From: Neurospora tetraspora | Lineage: Eukaryota; Ascomycota; Sordariomycetes; Sordariales; Sordariaceae | Reading direction: 5' to 3' | Assembly (NCBI RefSeq): GCF_033439725.1 | Contig: NW_026944384.1 | Span: forward strand, 1,178,001-1,242,000 | DNA: 64,000 nucleotides | In this document: positions 45,143 through 56,874 of the stretch, in pieces | Layout of the letters: every line of letters starts with the position of its first letter | How positions within the stretch are numbered: the first letter of the stretch is position 1 | Program-made: the position numbers and the translations under genes | Notes under the pieces: model-generated | The model's input: only the letters and a program-made list of their open reading frames with translations | What the model was told of the DNA's origin: nothing | Database searches by the model: none

Positions 45143-46769
45143 GTTCAGATGCTTGCCATTGAGGGTTGGATGTGGGAAACTTGCCTACGAAAAGATATGA
45201 CGAATGATTTGATGACTTCTAGAGGCAAAATGCCCGCCTTGTTTTTCCTACATGGTTGTAATCTTGGACTGGAGATGTTTTGTTGAGGACTGATGGACGG
45301 AAATGATACCTGATACCCCAAGAATGGATGGATCTGGACCGCGCTGATGATGGAGTATTGTGGACCCTGTTCTTCAATCGCATCTCTCTTTACCCCTGAA
45401 TAACAGATGGGATGACGGGCGTTTATGGAGACCCTCATGGTAGGAATGGGTCAATGGGATGATAATGACGGAAAACGGGCCGCAAAGTTATAATTAGCCG
45501 CCATGTTGCTTGCTTCTTTGGCCTCGCGTGGTAGCTGAAACTCTTCCAGAATCCAGTTAACTATACCGCTTTGCGTAGATATCCTGTTGATCGTGATGTT
45601 TCTTGGTCTAGATCGTATGATACTGAATCTGTCTCCAGCCTGAGCCAACGTCTGGAATGTTTGTTGAAGCTGCGTCATTGGTGTAAGGCTGAAGTGGGGC
45701 ATTATGACGTAGTGGTAGTGGGGTCACGCGGCGGGACATGCATGTTGACTTTGACATTGCAACGGCGGAAAATTCAAACTGAATTCCAACAGGGAGCTCC
45801 TTCCTGTTAGCAATTGGCGCCACAGCCGAGCAGCTACAACAGGAACACGGTCGCAATCCCGTCAATAACAGTTCGTATTATTCATGGGAACGGGATGTGT
45901 GACGGCAGATCGGTGGTACGGAAGGCTGCAATCACCTGGATTTTCCCGAATGGCAATATCAAAATTGCCTTTTCCAGGCCGGCTTTTTGTTGCTTTTTTG
46001 TTCATCTGCCCTGGTGACTCTGAAGATCTTGACTGTTATAGAGCTGAACAGAAGATAGACGACACACTGCTTGGCAACGGAACATGGAAAGTTGGTAGGA
46101 GCTGACGAATGATCCTTTGAGATGCCCGTTGCCGGTCTGGTCGTCGGTGCACACACAATTACATATTCTCTAACCAATGACATGTAAGGAACAGACCATG
46201 CTTGTTTCAGTTCCTTGAAGCTCCCTTCCTTGTGAAGCTCCATCTAGATGGATTGTCACTTCCCACTTCCTCTTCGGTTTTGTCAAGGTGCAATTCTGAG
46301 TGGAGTTATTCCGATCCAGATGAGGCTTGACTTGCACAGAATTTGTGAAAACTCCACGTCACAGCCACAAAGCATGGATAATCATGGCTGGTGATCAGTT
46401 ACGGGCCCTCTTTGCATGACGTCTTTGCCTCCATCTTTTCTTTCACATCTGTCAGAATCTGCTTGTTCCTGACGGGAAAGCATTGGCTAACACCAACAGC
46501 TGCTGGTTTGCCCGATATGGCGTTATGCCGCAGCCCTTGTTCGTCTGGTCTGCACCCACGCACCGATGACGACACTGGACAAGACGACCGTGAATGGCCC
46601 GAGTACGTACCACTTACACGTCCCGTTACCTGCCGGCCTCACCTTCCTCCTACGGTACCTGGTAGCCTTGGCTGCCGTCCAAGAACTGGATCGAGATGAT
46701 GCCATGGCTCCCTCCTTACGCCATAGTCCCCTTTCCCATACGCCTTCCTCAGTCGAAAAGTGAAGTCGA
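45143..46769. other. intergenic stretch without a supported gene
   Basis: It lies between the MARVEL gene and the repeat-protein gene. Frames here are short and overlapping. Nothing recognisable was found. Confidence 0.4.
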
Positions 46770-46935
46770 ATTTGGCATATAAAGAACATCTTCCTCTCCC
46801 GATCTCAACTTACACTTTCGATTCATCATCACAGACTCAAATCACAACAACAAACAAACAAACACTTTGATACCCCAATTACCTTTTGACACTATACCCC
46901 CAACACACACCTAACACATAAGAACATCATCCAAT
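46770..46935 (+). promoter_or_regulatory. core promoter and leader of the repeat-protein gene
   Basis: A TATA box CATATAAAG lies at 46776-46784, about 150 bp before the start codon. The stretch between is CA- and AAC-rich (ACAACAACAAACAAACAAAC near 46846-46864) with almost no G, the kind of unstructured leader found on strongly expressed fungal genes. The start ATG sits in CCAATATGTCC. Confidence 0.6.
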
Positions 46936-48159
46936 ATGTCCGGCATCATCAACAAGATCAAGGAGGCTGTCCACAGCGACAACTCTGCTCATCACGGCGC
47001 TCCTGAAGGCACTGCCGGCCCCCACAACTCCCACGTTGCCAATGCTGCCGACCCTCGTGTAGACTCCGACATGGACGGCTCCCACCGCAAGGTTGCCGGC
47101 CACGGCGAGCACGGCAGTGGTCACGCCGCTTACGGCGGTGGCCACCCCGAGGCCTACACTCTCGGCGGTAACCCTACCGGTACCCACGCCGGCACTCACA
47201 CTGGCACTCACACCAGCAACACACATGGCACTTCCGAGGGCGCCTATGGCCCCCACGGCTCTCGTGCTGCCAACGCTCTCGACCCCCGTGTTGACTCCGA
47301 TCGTGATGGTTCCCACAACACCGGCTACAACACTCACAGCACCGGCAACACCTTTGGCTCTACCGGTACCCACGGTACCTACACCACTGGTAACACCTTC
47401 GGCTCTTCCAACACTCACGGTACCTCCGAGGGTGCCTACAGTCCTCACGGCTCCCGTGCCGCCAACGCTCTCGACCCCCGCGTCGACTCTGACCGTGACG
47501 GCTCCAGGACCGCTGGCAACACCACTGGCACTCACAACACCGGTACCTTTGGCACCATTGGCACCCACGACCGCCAGAACCACCCCTTCAGCTCTAACAC
47601 CCACTCTAACGCTGCTGGCTCCGGCCACACCGGTGTGACCGGCACCCACGGTGCTCCCACTGGTACCCACGGTCCCCATGATAGCCGCGCTGCCAACGCT
47701 GTTGACCCCCGTGTCGACTCCGACCGTGATGGCCGTGCCAATCTCGGCCACCACTCCGGCCCTGGCCCCGCCCCCAACACTGCCGGCCCTCACAGCTCCG
47801 ACATGGCCAACAAGCTCGACCCCCGCGTCGACTCTGACCTCGATGGCAGCAAGACCGTCGGCGGTAACAAGACCTACCAACAGTAAGTAAGTAATTGTGA
47901 AATACCTTGCCCGTGGCTGAACATCCTCTTTTGAGGTCGGCCTGTGGCGTCCTTGTAACACATAAGCTAACAACTTCTCCCAAGACAACCTCACACTTCC
48001 AACCTCGCCCACAAGGATCCCACAGACGCTGCTCAGGTCCCTCCCTCTGTTCTCCGCAAGAGCGTTGGCGAGCCCGTCATCGAGCACGCTGACCACGGAC
48101 ACCACCGCGAGAGGAGGAACAGCATCAAGACCCACCAGGAGACTTATAGCGGCATTTAA
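46936..48159 (+). CDS. five-repeat Gly/His/Thr-rich protein with DPRVDSDxDG motif
   Basis: Two exons (46936-47882, 47985-48159) give 373 aa; the intron is 102 nt with GTAAGT and a CTAAC branch. The protein opens with an amphipathic MSGIINKIKEAVH segment. It then carries five copies of a 22-residue unit, GPHxSxxANxxDPRVDSDxD plus GS, at residues 28-49, 105-126, 169-190, 246-267 and 284-305. The spacers are low-complexity runs of Gly, Thr, His, Asn. A sixth, worn copy (PHTSNLAHKDP) follows the intron. There is no signal peptide or membrane helix. Codons end almost always in C and a CA-rich leader precedes, so high expression is inferred. Function unknown. The DxDxDG cluster resembles a Ca2+-binding loop, but this is only a suggestion. 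Related repeats are known in filamentous fungi as uncharacterised stress- or development-linked proteins. Confidence 0.9.
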
Positions 48160-49935
48160 TCTGTTGGTGTCTGGCTAAAAGTTAAACTCCGGTGGCGTTT
48201 ATGGCTTGATGGCTTTCACGACTTTTATGACTCTTGTTACTTTCCTTTTTTTATGATTCGAGGATACCTCTTTCTGTACCACCTATACCACGTTCCCTTC
48301 TTGTTACGAACGAAAGTTCACAGTCAGTGAGATGAGCGGTAACGATATGATACCCTATCGTGGTAGTGGGAGGATGAGGAAAATAATGTCGATTACGACT
48401 ACGAGCTTTTTACATAGGTCATTCACCCTCCAAATGAGAAGTTGTTGCCTTGTATATCTTTTGCGCCTATGTTTCTCAAAGTGACATTTTGAATTCTTTC
48501 TGGTACCTTGAAAGCTCTGTTGCAATGCTTGAATGGTTTATCACTATGCATGCCCTGGTGTAAGTGATATTACGTCCACATATCTAATATGGACACATTA
48601 ACAGCAGGCTCTTCGACCGTTCAACAGCACAATTCCATCCCTGATTCGCCAGGTAGGCCATCCACAAAACCCCCGAATTCGAATTGGCCTCTGTGTAAAT
48701 CATACGAACACATGTCTCTGGCACGCAAGATGATCGCCGGATTTCGTCTAACCTTCCACGTGGTGCCATCCTAATCGAAGTACATGCGCCCATGGTCAGA
48801 TGTAGGATGATGTCTGCATATGTCCATGTGCATTCCACATCTTCTATAAGGAGAGCTTCCATGCGTTTGCAGTGTGTTCTCTGTGTGTAGGGAAAAGCTG
48901 CTGTCAAAACCGACCTGCTTCGGTACTGCATGCAACTTCTGGGTATAAGATACATGTGCATACATTTACATGGAAACCTAAACGCTACGTGACCGAGATA
49001 CATACGATGACTTACAGTGCTATATATTTCAGGGTGAATGTATTCCGAACCACCAGTTCTTTCATTCCATCTGGTGGTTGTTTGCAGTCTTGGGCAGAAT
49101 GGAGAAAAACGCGACCAAGAGTAATCTCAAAAGGCCTCAGAGTATGACATTTGTTTTTTTTCTTTAAAGAGCAACAATGCAAAAGGTTTCAAACGAGAAG
49201 AAGATGGGCCGAGCAAAAGGAGCAAATAGAAAAAAAAAAGAAAGACTGCAATAGAACATACAACACCTGGGATTCGCTGGTCGTCACCGACCCAACTACT
49301 AGTCAGGCGATTGGTAGCTTATCTATGGGAGAGCGGACGGGATCCCGAGTTTTCTACCATCTATGGTCGTATGTGATGGAAGTGGTTAGTTCATTTGGTT
49401 ATATGGTTCCATACATAAAGAGAGATATGATGATGGTGTTGGTGTTGGTATTGGCGACACTGAGGTTAAGGATTTCGGGGTTTCGTATGAGAGAGGCCGC
49501 GAGCAGAGGCGAAATTTGAGTCTCATTTATGGAGTAAAATTCGCCTGCTACAGACTTTCGAGGGTTGTGATTGTGTATATACCTATGTGAGGTGTGAACA
49601 AAAACTTCAGACACCTTGATTGTTGCGTGCGTATCTTGGTGGTGATGTCTCGGTCTGTTGTTGATGGGATTGTATGTATCGGCGATCACAAAGTCGGTGA
49701 AAGGGAAATCTCATATATAATGTCTTAATGAAACCTGCGTTGAACACCGCCGCAATTCATCTTCCTCCTTGCTCCATCCTCCAAGTTCTTCAGCCCCGTT
49801 TCCCCCACCGAAGCTACCTAGTCTACACCCTTAGCTGCCTAAGTCTCGATCTCCCTCAGTTCAAAGCTCCCATCCGAATCCCTGTCCAATATGACTTTCG
49901 TGTTGTCCGCCAGTTTGGCTGCAGCATTCGCTCGA
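48160..49935. other. intergenic stretch without a supported gene
   Basis: It contains the 3' UTR of the repeat-protein gene. A run of A-rich sequence occurs at 49148-49250. No coding or RNA feature is supported. Confidence 0.4.
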
Positions 49936-50744
49936 TCAGCTTCCCATAGTCGTTCCCGTGTCGATGCAGTGAGGCCGTGGATCAGTATGGGTAGTGAACT
50001 CTCCTTCCAGGCCCAAAATCATAGCTTTTTGGTCTCCCGAATTATCCAGATGGCAAATACACAATACACAACTCGCCAAGATGGTGCCGACGGGCAAAAT
50101 GAGGAAGGGAGTGCGTATGCGTATGTACGGGATTGAATAAATGGCGGTGCCGTTCGTGAACTCGGTATGCTCTTGACGAACGTTGCGGACCCACACGGAT
50201 AACCTCTTGGAGATATTTTCAAAGTTTCCGTGATGTCGTTGTTTTCCGTTGCCTGTGTCCATCTCGTTTGGTTTGTGAAAGTGTCCAGGGCGGTGGACCG
50301 GTCTCCGTCTTATGATATCACAAAGCCTAGAGTGTTCGCATGATTCGACTGTCCGAATTCTTCCATAAACCATGCTCCTGCTGGCTTGACCGTGACGAAG
50401 GAGAAGAGTAGGTTGTTGGAATAGGTACACTCGTACACGGCAACCGTGTCATGTTGTGGCAATAGACTTAAAGTGTCCCATCGCTCACCCCCATATGTAC
50501 TTGAGTGGTTAAAGGTCGTCATCTAATTCACTGGGTCGGATAACCTCAAGTGCTCCTCAATGTCAAATACGGTACCTGGATCCGTCTGTGCGAGGCCAGT
50601 AAAATGGTAAAACCAAAACCGTCCAGGGCAGCTGTTGTCTGACGTATGAGTGCTGAATATCAAGGGGCGCTCGCAAGTGAGTCGCGTAAAGGCTGAGAGC
50701 GAGATTGTGAAGGGTAGTTGGCGGTTTTGATTGTAAGTTTCCAC
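49936..50744 (-). pseudogene. decayed membrane-protein-like gene (possibly DUF3176-like)
   Basis: One minus-strand frame runs from about 50744 to 50019, with protein-like composition and only two stops (TAG at 50523-50525, TAA at 50310-50312, both where CAG/CAA would restore Gln). A second frame, open at 49936-50430, gives a more protein-like C-terminus with TNGTAIYSIPYIRIR, then a single hydrophobic segment PFLILPVGTILASCVLCICH, followed by a short tail. That order (FTNGTA, an RIRTPFL-like entry and a TM helix) recalls fungal DUF3176 proteins. The change from one frame to the other would be a frameshift in the 50200-50300 area. A splice acceptor-like CTCTAG precedes 50744. The family assignment is weak. 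Confidence 0.35.
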
Positions 50745-53424
50745 CTAGAGCCTGAAAAACCACGGCAGCCAGAACTACCTCTTGGTAAGTCCCAACGCGA
50801 ATGAAAAGTGGGAGCCTTATTATGTTGTCCCCAACAGAAACCCGAAGAAATGCGGAGGAGCTGCGCAGTATCGGACCGTTGCACAACGTCGCGAGGCTTG
50901 GGCACTGCTGTCTCAATCTTGGATCAAACGTCGAATTAGGACAGCTCCAGCCACATACACCGAGGTCTAGATTTCTAGCTGAGGCATACCATGTTGGGAT
51001 ATATATCCTGCGAGGCTATGGCTGTGCTTAGTCTGGCAATTCACCGGGGAAACTGGAAAACAAAAACGCTGGGTCCTAGTCCAAGCTTTCGCAGGCTTCA
51101 TAGATGACGCTTTTCATGAGCTCGATACACTTGTCGGCATCCGAGCGACTGCGCTCTAGGCTTCGCCACCTTTACGAGTGGATGTCAACGGAGTGTCTCA
51201 TTGTCGTCCTGGCGGTTGTAGAATGGAAAACAGGCAACGCGGTAATCTATATCGCCAATACAACCACCAGAAATATCGACGACAGTATCGGATTGTGTTT
51301 CTACGTCCACCACTACTTGAAGCGTATGGGATGAGGGCTTCCTACCATCCATGGTGGTGAATGCTTGTTTAACCAACTTTGGCAGTTTACATCATCATGG
51401 AACTGGCAATGGAGCGTCCTGCGACAACGGTGTAAGTGGTAGGTAGGTTCCTGATTTCGAAATGCTGACCGCAAACGGGCAGGAACCTAACAACACCCAC
51501 GGAGTGAACTCCGCAAAATGAGAAAATGTTCTGGACGCTGCCCCTGGCTGGGCCTTGCTATTCAACGTCGACAAAAAGTTGCAGCTGGCTATCGCGTGTC
51601 CATCCGATGCCTCACCACATGAACATCACCCAACGGCCCATGCACGATTCAAGCTGGGACAAAACAATGAAGTGGTTGACGCAATGGCACACTTCTAATT
51701 CCTGCAATGAGCTGGTATGGTACTGGAAATCTTGTCGCGGACGCACAGGCCATTGCATGTGAGAGCTCATTGTCTATAAAATGAGTGGAAAAGATGCGAG
51801 GAAACCAATAGGAACACAAGGGAAAATAGTCGGCCTGTGGAGGAATCATCAAAAAAAGATCGAGCATCGTGATTTACGACGAGGTAGACTGTCATCCTCA
51901 GTTCGGTGGAGGGCTGGATTCGCAGTTTCTCCTGTAATCCAATATCGTAAGTGTCGAGGACCTCTGAGCGTTAACGGGGAGCGAGGTAGATAGACCCTTG
52001 TACAACGTATTCGTAGAAGGCATCATCGACTCCGTAGACATCGCTAACGAATGTCATCCCAGATCTGTCTCCATCTCACCCATCTCCCTAGTGGTAATCG
52101 AGAGGTAGCCGCAGCTAGCGGCCCTTACCCACCCTATCACTGTCGCTCAATGATGGAGACGTGATCGCACGAATGACGGACATGACTGTCCAATTTGGAA
52201 TAAGCAGAGTAAATCAAGGAAGAAAGTGAGGCGTGCGAAGCCATTACCCCACAGGGATCAAGTTCGCGAGATCAAGATAAGCAAGTCGCTGAGAGCTGAG
52301 AATGTTCCTTGCCCCCCTGTTTTGGTTGATGTACTTGCTTTGTCCTTACGGGGCTGAAAAAGAAAAGAGAGGGAAAAAGGTACAGAAGAGCAGATCTTTA
52401 CCCCGTAACAGAAAAACGGGGTTGAGAGGGCGGGAACCAACGACTTTGCTGTGCTCTTTGGCCTCAGTTGGCTTCAAGATTGGTTGAAACTTGTCGGTCT
52501 TTCGTTCCCTACCCCCCGTTTCCCGCTATCCACCATGGCTGGTATACGGAGTAGCGTACTGTCGCGCCCTTGTGAGACGAGACGGTTACCCGTGAGATTG
52601 ACAATTGAGGTTGAGACTAGGCGGTGTTTACGAGGAACCAGTGACGGATTCGGCGCTTCCCGCAGATAAATGAGCGACGGTGTGATGAAAAAAGGTACGG
52701 TACGGGCTGTGGGGACCAAGTGCTGTTCATTAACTTCATTGCACGCTCTTCTGCCGTTGAGCCCACCAAGCCTTTCCATCTTGCGTCTGACGGCGCACCC
52801 GGATGACAGGCCTATGCATCCGCGGCTCCTCCGAACCAGACTGTCGGTGCCGGCCATACTCGTTCCAAAGTCCTCCGGCCACCGACCGTATCAGTCAACA
52901 GTAGTCGGATGCATGAGCAGAAGACTGATTGGGGAACACATAGTGAGAGGGGCCGGGTGATATCTTGTAAAGGAAAGGAAATGATAGCCAACCGCTAAAC
53001 CAAGCTATACACTTCGGCGAGGTGCGGTGTGGAGAGCACGCTACGCTAGAAGATCTCTGGAGATTTCGAAGTGAGATTTGGGATCTGAGAAAAAGGGGGG
53101 GGGGGGGTACGCTCCCCGGTCGCTGCTTTTGACCGGTTCCTATACGCTTAGTCAAGCGAAGAGGGCAAAATAACAGAAGTGGACATTGTATAGAGCCATG
53201 TCCATCATGGTGCCCGGGTAAACCATATGCCGGACCTAGTTTCTCACATCTCACTAAAGAGGAACTAGTGAAACTGTGGAAAGACCTAGTCAAGGACAGG
53301 CAAAGGACGGGAAAGGAGGACTGTGGATTTCGAGGACAAAAAGTTGACCGCGAGAAGTCAGAATAGAGACACCCATCTGCGTGCGCGCAACAAATGGCAG
53401 GAGAGGCAAAAGAAAAAGATGAGT
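50745..53424. other. gene-poor stretch with possible coding debris
   Basis: Short frames with protein-like text occur on the minus strand, for example around 51090-51180 (ERSRSDADKCIELM) and 51185-51376, but no consistent gene model can be made. They could be further debris of the decayed gene on the left. Confidence 0.35.
53095..53107. repeat. 13-base poly-G run
   Basis: A homopolymeric G tract after AAAAA, about 320 bp from the tRNA-Arg gene. Likely polymorphic; no function is claimed. Confidence 0.8.
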
Positions 53425-53496
53425 CGATCCACCCAGGGGTCGAACCTGGAACCTCCTGATTCGTAGTCAGACGCTCTGCCATTGAGCCAGCGGACC
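53425..53496 (-). tRNA. tRNA-Arg (anticodon ACG), intronless
   Basis: On the minus strand, 72 nt fold perfectly: acceptor GGTCCGC/GTGGATC (two G-U pairs), D stem GCTC/GAGC, anticodon stem TCTGA/TCAGG with loop CTACGAA (anticodon ACG, read as ICG after deamination), T stem CCAGG/CCTGG with loop TTCGACC, discriminator G. A box TGGCTCAATGG and B box GGTTCGACCCC are present. It serves CGU/CGC/CGA codons. No intron. Confidence 0.93.
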
Positions 53497-54338
53497 TTGT
53501 ATTGTTGGAAAACGGGCTTGTATGAAGTTCTTTTCAATGCTGTGGGATATCCTTGGTCTTGGTGTGGAGGCACAATAAATTTTGTGGGTAATGCGGCCCC
53601 CGTCTGGAGCCAAAACCCCACACCGCAACACCCGGATCCGCTCCGCTGTCCGAACCACCGAAGATGCCGGGTCCCCGGGGGTCGGCCAAGTCAGGGGGGA
53701 AATACTCGGCATGATCGAGTAGCCAAAATCGATCCGACATCGCCTTCCTCGTATTCTTTATGCCTATTTCACCGGGATATATGCATATGTTTTTCAATTG
53801 AGTAAGGCGAATGAGGCTCAACATTGACCAGCGCGTTGATGTGCTTCGCATGGCCGCGAAGCGTTGTTGCCAATGCATGGAATGGCGACAAAGAAGCCAA
53901 AAAGACTGAGAAACTCCGAGACATGTCTCACTTTCCCACGGAAAGACGACGGGCCGCTCCACCATGACCGGGGTGTAGTTTCGTGTTTCCGGTCAATGAC
54001 CGATCGCGGTCAACGGTATCTCTTGTAGGATGGCCGTTCCACTCATATACCAAGACTCGCTTTAGGAAGGTGTGTCTGTCAAGAGCAATTCTGTTGGCAA
54101 CAAAACCAACAGTGACTTGAAAAGCCATGACGGAAATTTGATCTGCTTGATCACGAATCCCATTCTGTACCTCACGAGGCGAGGAAGTCGGGGACCATAA
54201 CTGCCTGTCGTCGCCGATTTCATCTTCGCTAGGCTCATGTTTGTGAAAATGGGAGCGCCAAGTAACTTGATCCCCGATCATGCGGCGCGCGAGGACAAGT
54301 GCAGAGAGTTGTGTCCCCGGAAGAGGCTAGACAACGCG
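53497..54338. other. intergenic stretch without a supported gene
   Basis: It holds the upstream region of tRNA-Arg and the downstream side of the ERCC8/CSA relic. A 117-codon minus-strand frame (53928-54281) has no recognised motif. Confidence 0.4.
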
Positions 54339-55990
54339 TCAGGACAACGTGATCTGCCTACCCATCAAGCTTCGGAAGGCGTCATCCAGCACTTTGCGCT
54401 TCTTCGCTCGAGCTCGGTTGGCCTCTTCGATGCTGGTGCTTTCATCTACCTCGTCAAGGGTCTCTAGCTGGGGTGTCCAGGCACGGATATACCCGTCGAG
54501 TTGTCCGCTGTAGATGCCGCCAGCGACATTGGTTCATCCCATGATGACGCCGCTGGAACTGCCACCGCCATCAGCTCCTCTCCAGACGACTATTTCCAAC
54601 ATTAGCACATGCCAAGCGAAAGGGGGACTGATTATTTGGTACGTACTGCTGGAGAGAAAATTTCTGATCGTTCGTTCTCCCCTCTGTGCACGGATAGCTG
54701 CCACAGCAAGGACCCATGCCGCGTAGCCTGATGATAATGGTGCCCTCATGTAGGTCCATAACCAGAATCTCGTTCTCATTCGGATAGAACAATAAGTCCT
54801 TCTTTTGTGGAGTAAGTCCTATAGGCGAGACAAACATTGTCAAGCGTCCATTGTAATCATTTCGGATGGTTGGGCCAAAACTCGCCACAGTGTTCGCCCC
54901 TGCAGCGGCATCCCAAACACGAATTTGGCGGTCGTGACCTGCAGACACAATGTACGCACCGTCATCTGTCCAGGTCAAACCGTTCACTGGCCCGTTGTGC
55001 GCCTTTGCTGAGGCACGGATGCACAGATCTCAAGAATCCTGAAATGAGGCGCGCTCAACATGGCCTGAACCGGCCATTTTACTAGGGTATATAACTCCTA
55101 GGCGGTCCTCCTGGTCCAAAAGGCCAATGAGCGCACTGGACCGTCTGACATCCCAGAGACACGGCACCATCGGCTGATTCGCTGGCCAAAATATGGTCAT
55201 GAACAGGTGACCAGGCCACAGCCAGGTTGGCACCAGCAGAGCCACCTATCTGGCCGGGAGAGACAAGAGACTGGACGGCAGCCGAAGAACGCAGGTCGAC
55301 GAGCCGGACGGCCAGATGCTGTGTTCCGCAAGCAACAAGCAGATGAGAGGCGATGGGTGAGGTGGCGTGTGAAGAACCTTTGCACCCAGCTCGAATGTGC
55401 CTACCAAGCGTGCCGTATCTGTAGACCACAGTTTCTTTCAAGTCTGGTCAAACGAGCAGGACAAGAAGGCGGCACTGTCGAAGGGATAGAAAGACAGGTG
55501 GGTAATCCTAAAGCGATGTCCGGCCGTAGTATAAGCCTGATTGGCGACACGCGGTATTGAAGCCACCGGGCAATATGTACATGTACATGGAGCTTGGGTT
55601 CCCACATTGCTCCAGGTCCTAGAGCTTAATGGTAGCATCGGAGCCCCCGGAGACCAGTCTGCTCAGTGGTGATTAGCAAGGAGCTAGGAGTAGACCAAGA
55701 AATGCCCAAGCGGTACCTACATTCTTCCGTCAAACCGCTCGAGAGCTAAAGGACTAAGTCCGGCTTGATGAGCCCAGAGGGACGCCGGTTGGTGAGTGGA
55801 TCCCGGCATGGTGACCCGCCCGGGCCCGGTCGTAACCGCCGGTCCCGTACCCCGGCCAGCAAGCGGGATTGCCGTCCGCTCTCCGCCATCAAAGCGGAAC
55901 CGGGGAGCAGAGCGAAACGAATGTAGTAATTTGGTGGTCAGCCTTCAATATTGATGGTGATGGCCGAGACGCTGTGTCACGACGGATCGG
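54339..55990 (-). pseudogene. relic of a WD40 DNA-repair gene, ERCC8/CSA type (yeast Rad28-like)
   Basis: Read on the minus strand in several frames, nearly the whole length of a CSA-like WD40 protein can be followed: the N-terminus RLTTKLLHS and FRFDGGERTAIPLAG (about 55850-55945), WAHQAGLSPLALERFDGRM before an intron at about 55726, GGSDATIKL, HLSFYPFDSAAFLSCSFDQT, LVACGTQHLAVRLVDLRSS, LAVAWSPVHDHILASESADG, KAHNGPVNGLTWTDDGAYI, VSAGHDRQIRVWDAA, LLFYPNENEILVMDL, IRAQRGERTIRN, then GGIYSGQLDGYIRAW and KKRKVLDDAFRSLM to a stop at 54339-54341. At least four frame changes (near 55570, 55385, 55158, 54710) and about five in-frame stops (near 55946, 55636, 55435, 55033, 54532, several of CGA-to-TGA or TGG-to-TAG type) interrupt it. 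In its intact form CSA is the substrate receptor of a CUL4-DDB1 ubiquitin ligase in transcription-coupled repair. Introns remain, so it is not a retrocopy. Confidence 0.85.
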
Positions 55991-56874
55991 GTTTGAATCG
56001 CGTAGACCGTGACGTGCAATGGCAGTCTATGCAGGACAGAGGTTTCATGGCGGTCTTGGGTTGATCAACTCGGAGATCGGATAGAGGGCCGTTCCCAGAC
56101 TGTCGGATGCCTTGGCTTTCGTCGGATTGCAACCCGTTTTGCTGCATTCCAGACGGGGTCGCATCATAACCTCGAGTGGTAGAGGGAGGGTGTAAACAGT
56201 AGCCGAATTGCGTGCAGGTGTTGCCAAAACATGCCGGCGCCCAAGCCGGGCAGGAATCGTGGACGCAAAAATATCGACAGTACTTATAGTCTTGATGTTG
56301 CTTGGGTGGACGCTGCGCTGATTGAGGATGAAAGAGGAAAGATTGAGTGAACCGACCGACGTTGTTGGATGCTTTCGGTAATGTGACGTTGTTTCCAGTC
56401 CAGAGGTTCATCTCTCCGCTGAGGGAAGCTTGCACCTGCAGTGACGGGAGTGAGCGGGGCCACTGCGGTTGAACGCGGGGTACTTTGGCGTGTTTTTGCC
56501 TGCCGGGCATTGAGCTTCCATCAGGGCAGTTCAGACTCGAATCTTTTTGTCGTATGTACCACCGCCTTTCTCCAGCCACAAGGAAGGAACGGGTTGAGTT
56601 TTGATGCTTTCTTACTTCCCTTACCAACTAACGTCATGAAAATATTTTCACACAAGATCGGGACTGATAAAGAAATCCGTGTAGCTCCTTCCTCAGTTTG
56701 AAATGGGGAGCAATGTTTTGGACAGAACACAAAATTTTCTTGTTACGCGCTGTCGTCCCCCTGGCTGAAGGAAACGAAAGTTACGAAATATCTTCCACTT
56801 CAATTTTCTCATTTTGTCGATCTCACAAGTGGAAATCACATCAATTCACCCCGTCTTTGTCATCCATTTCCAAC
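55991..56874. other. intergenic region upstream of the small nuclear-type gene
   Basis: It contains the promoter of the next gene. A 216-codon frame on the minus strand (55977-56627) has no recognised motif and may be chance. No gene is supported. Confidence 0.35.

Noticed and set aside
46927-48135. 402-codon open frame on the minus strand
   Set aside because: Antisense of the repeat protein; Val/Gly repeats mirror the C-ending codons of the sense repeats, and it spans the sense intron.
55977-56627. 216-codon minus frame upstream of the small nuclear-type gene
   Set aside because: Cys-rich in part but no recognisable pattern or splice sites; its 3' end abuts the ERCC8/CSA relic start. Could be reconsidered with transcript data.
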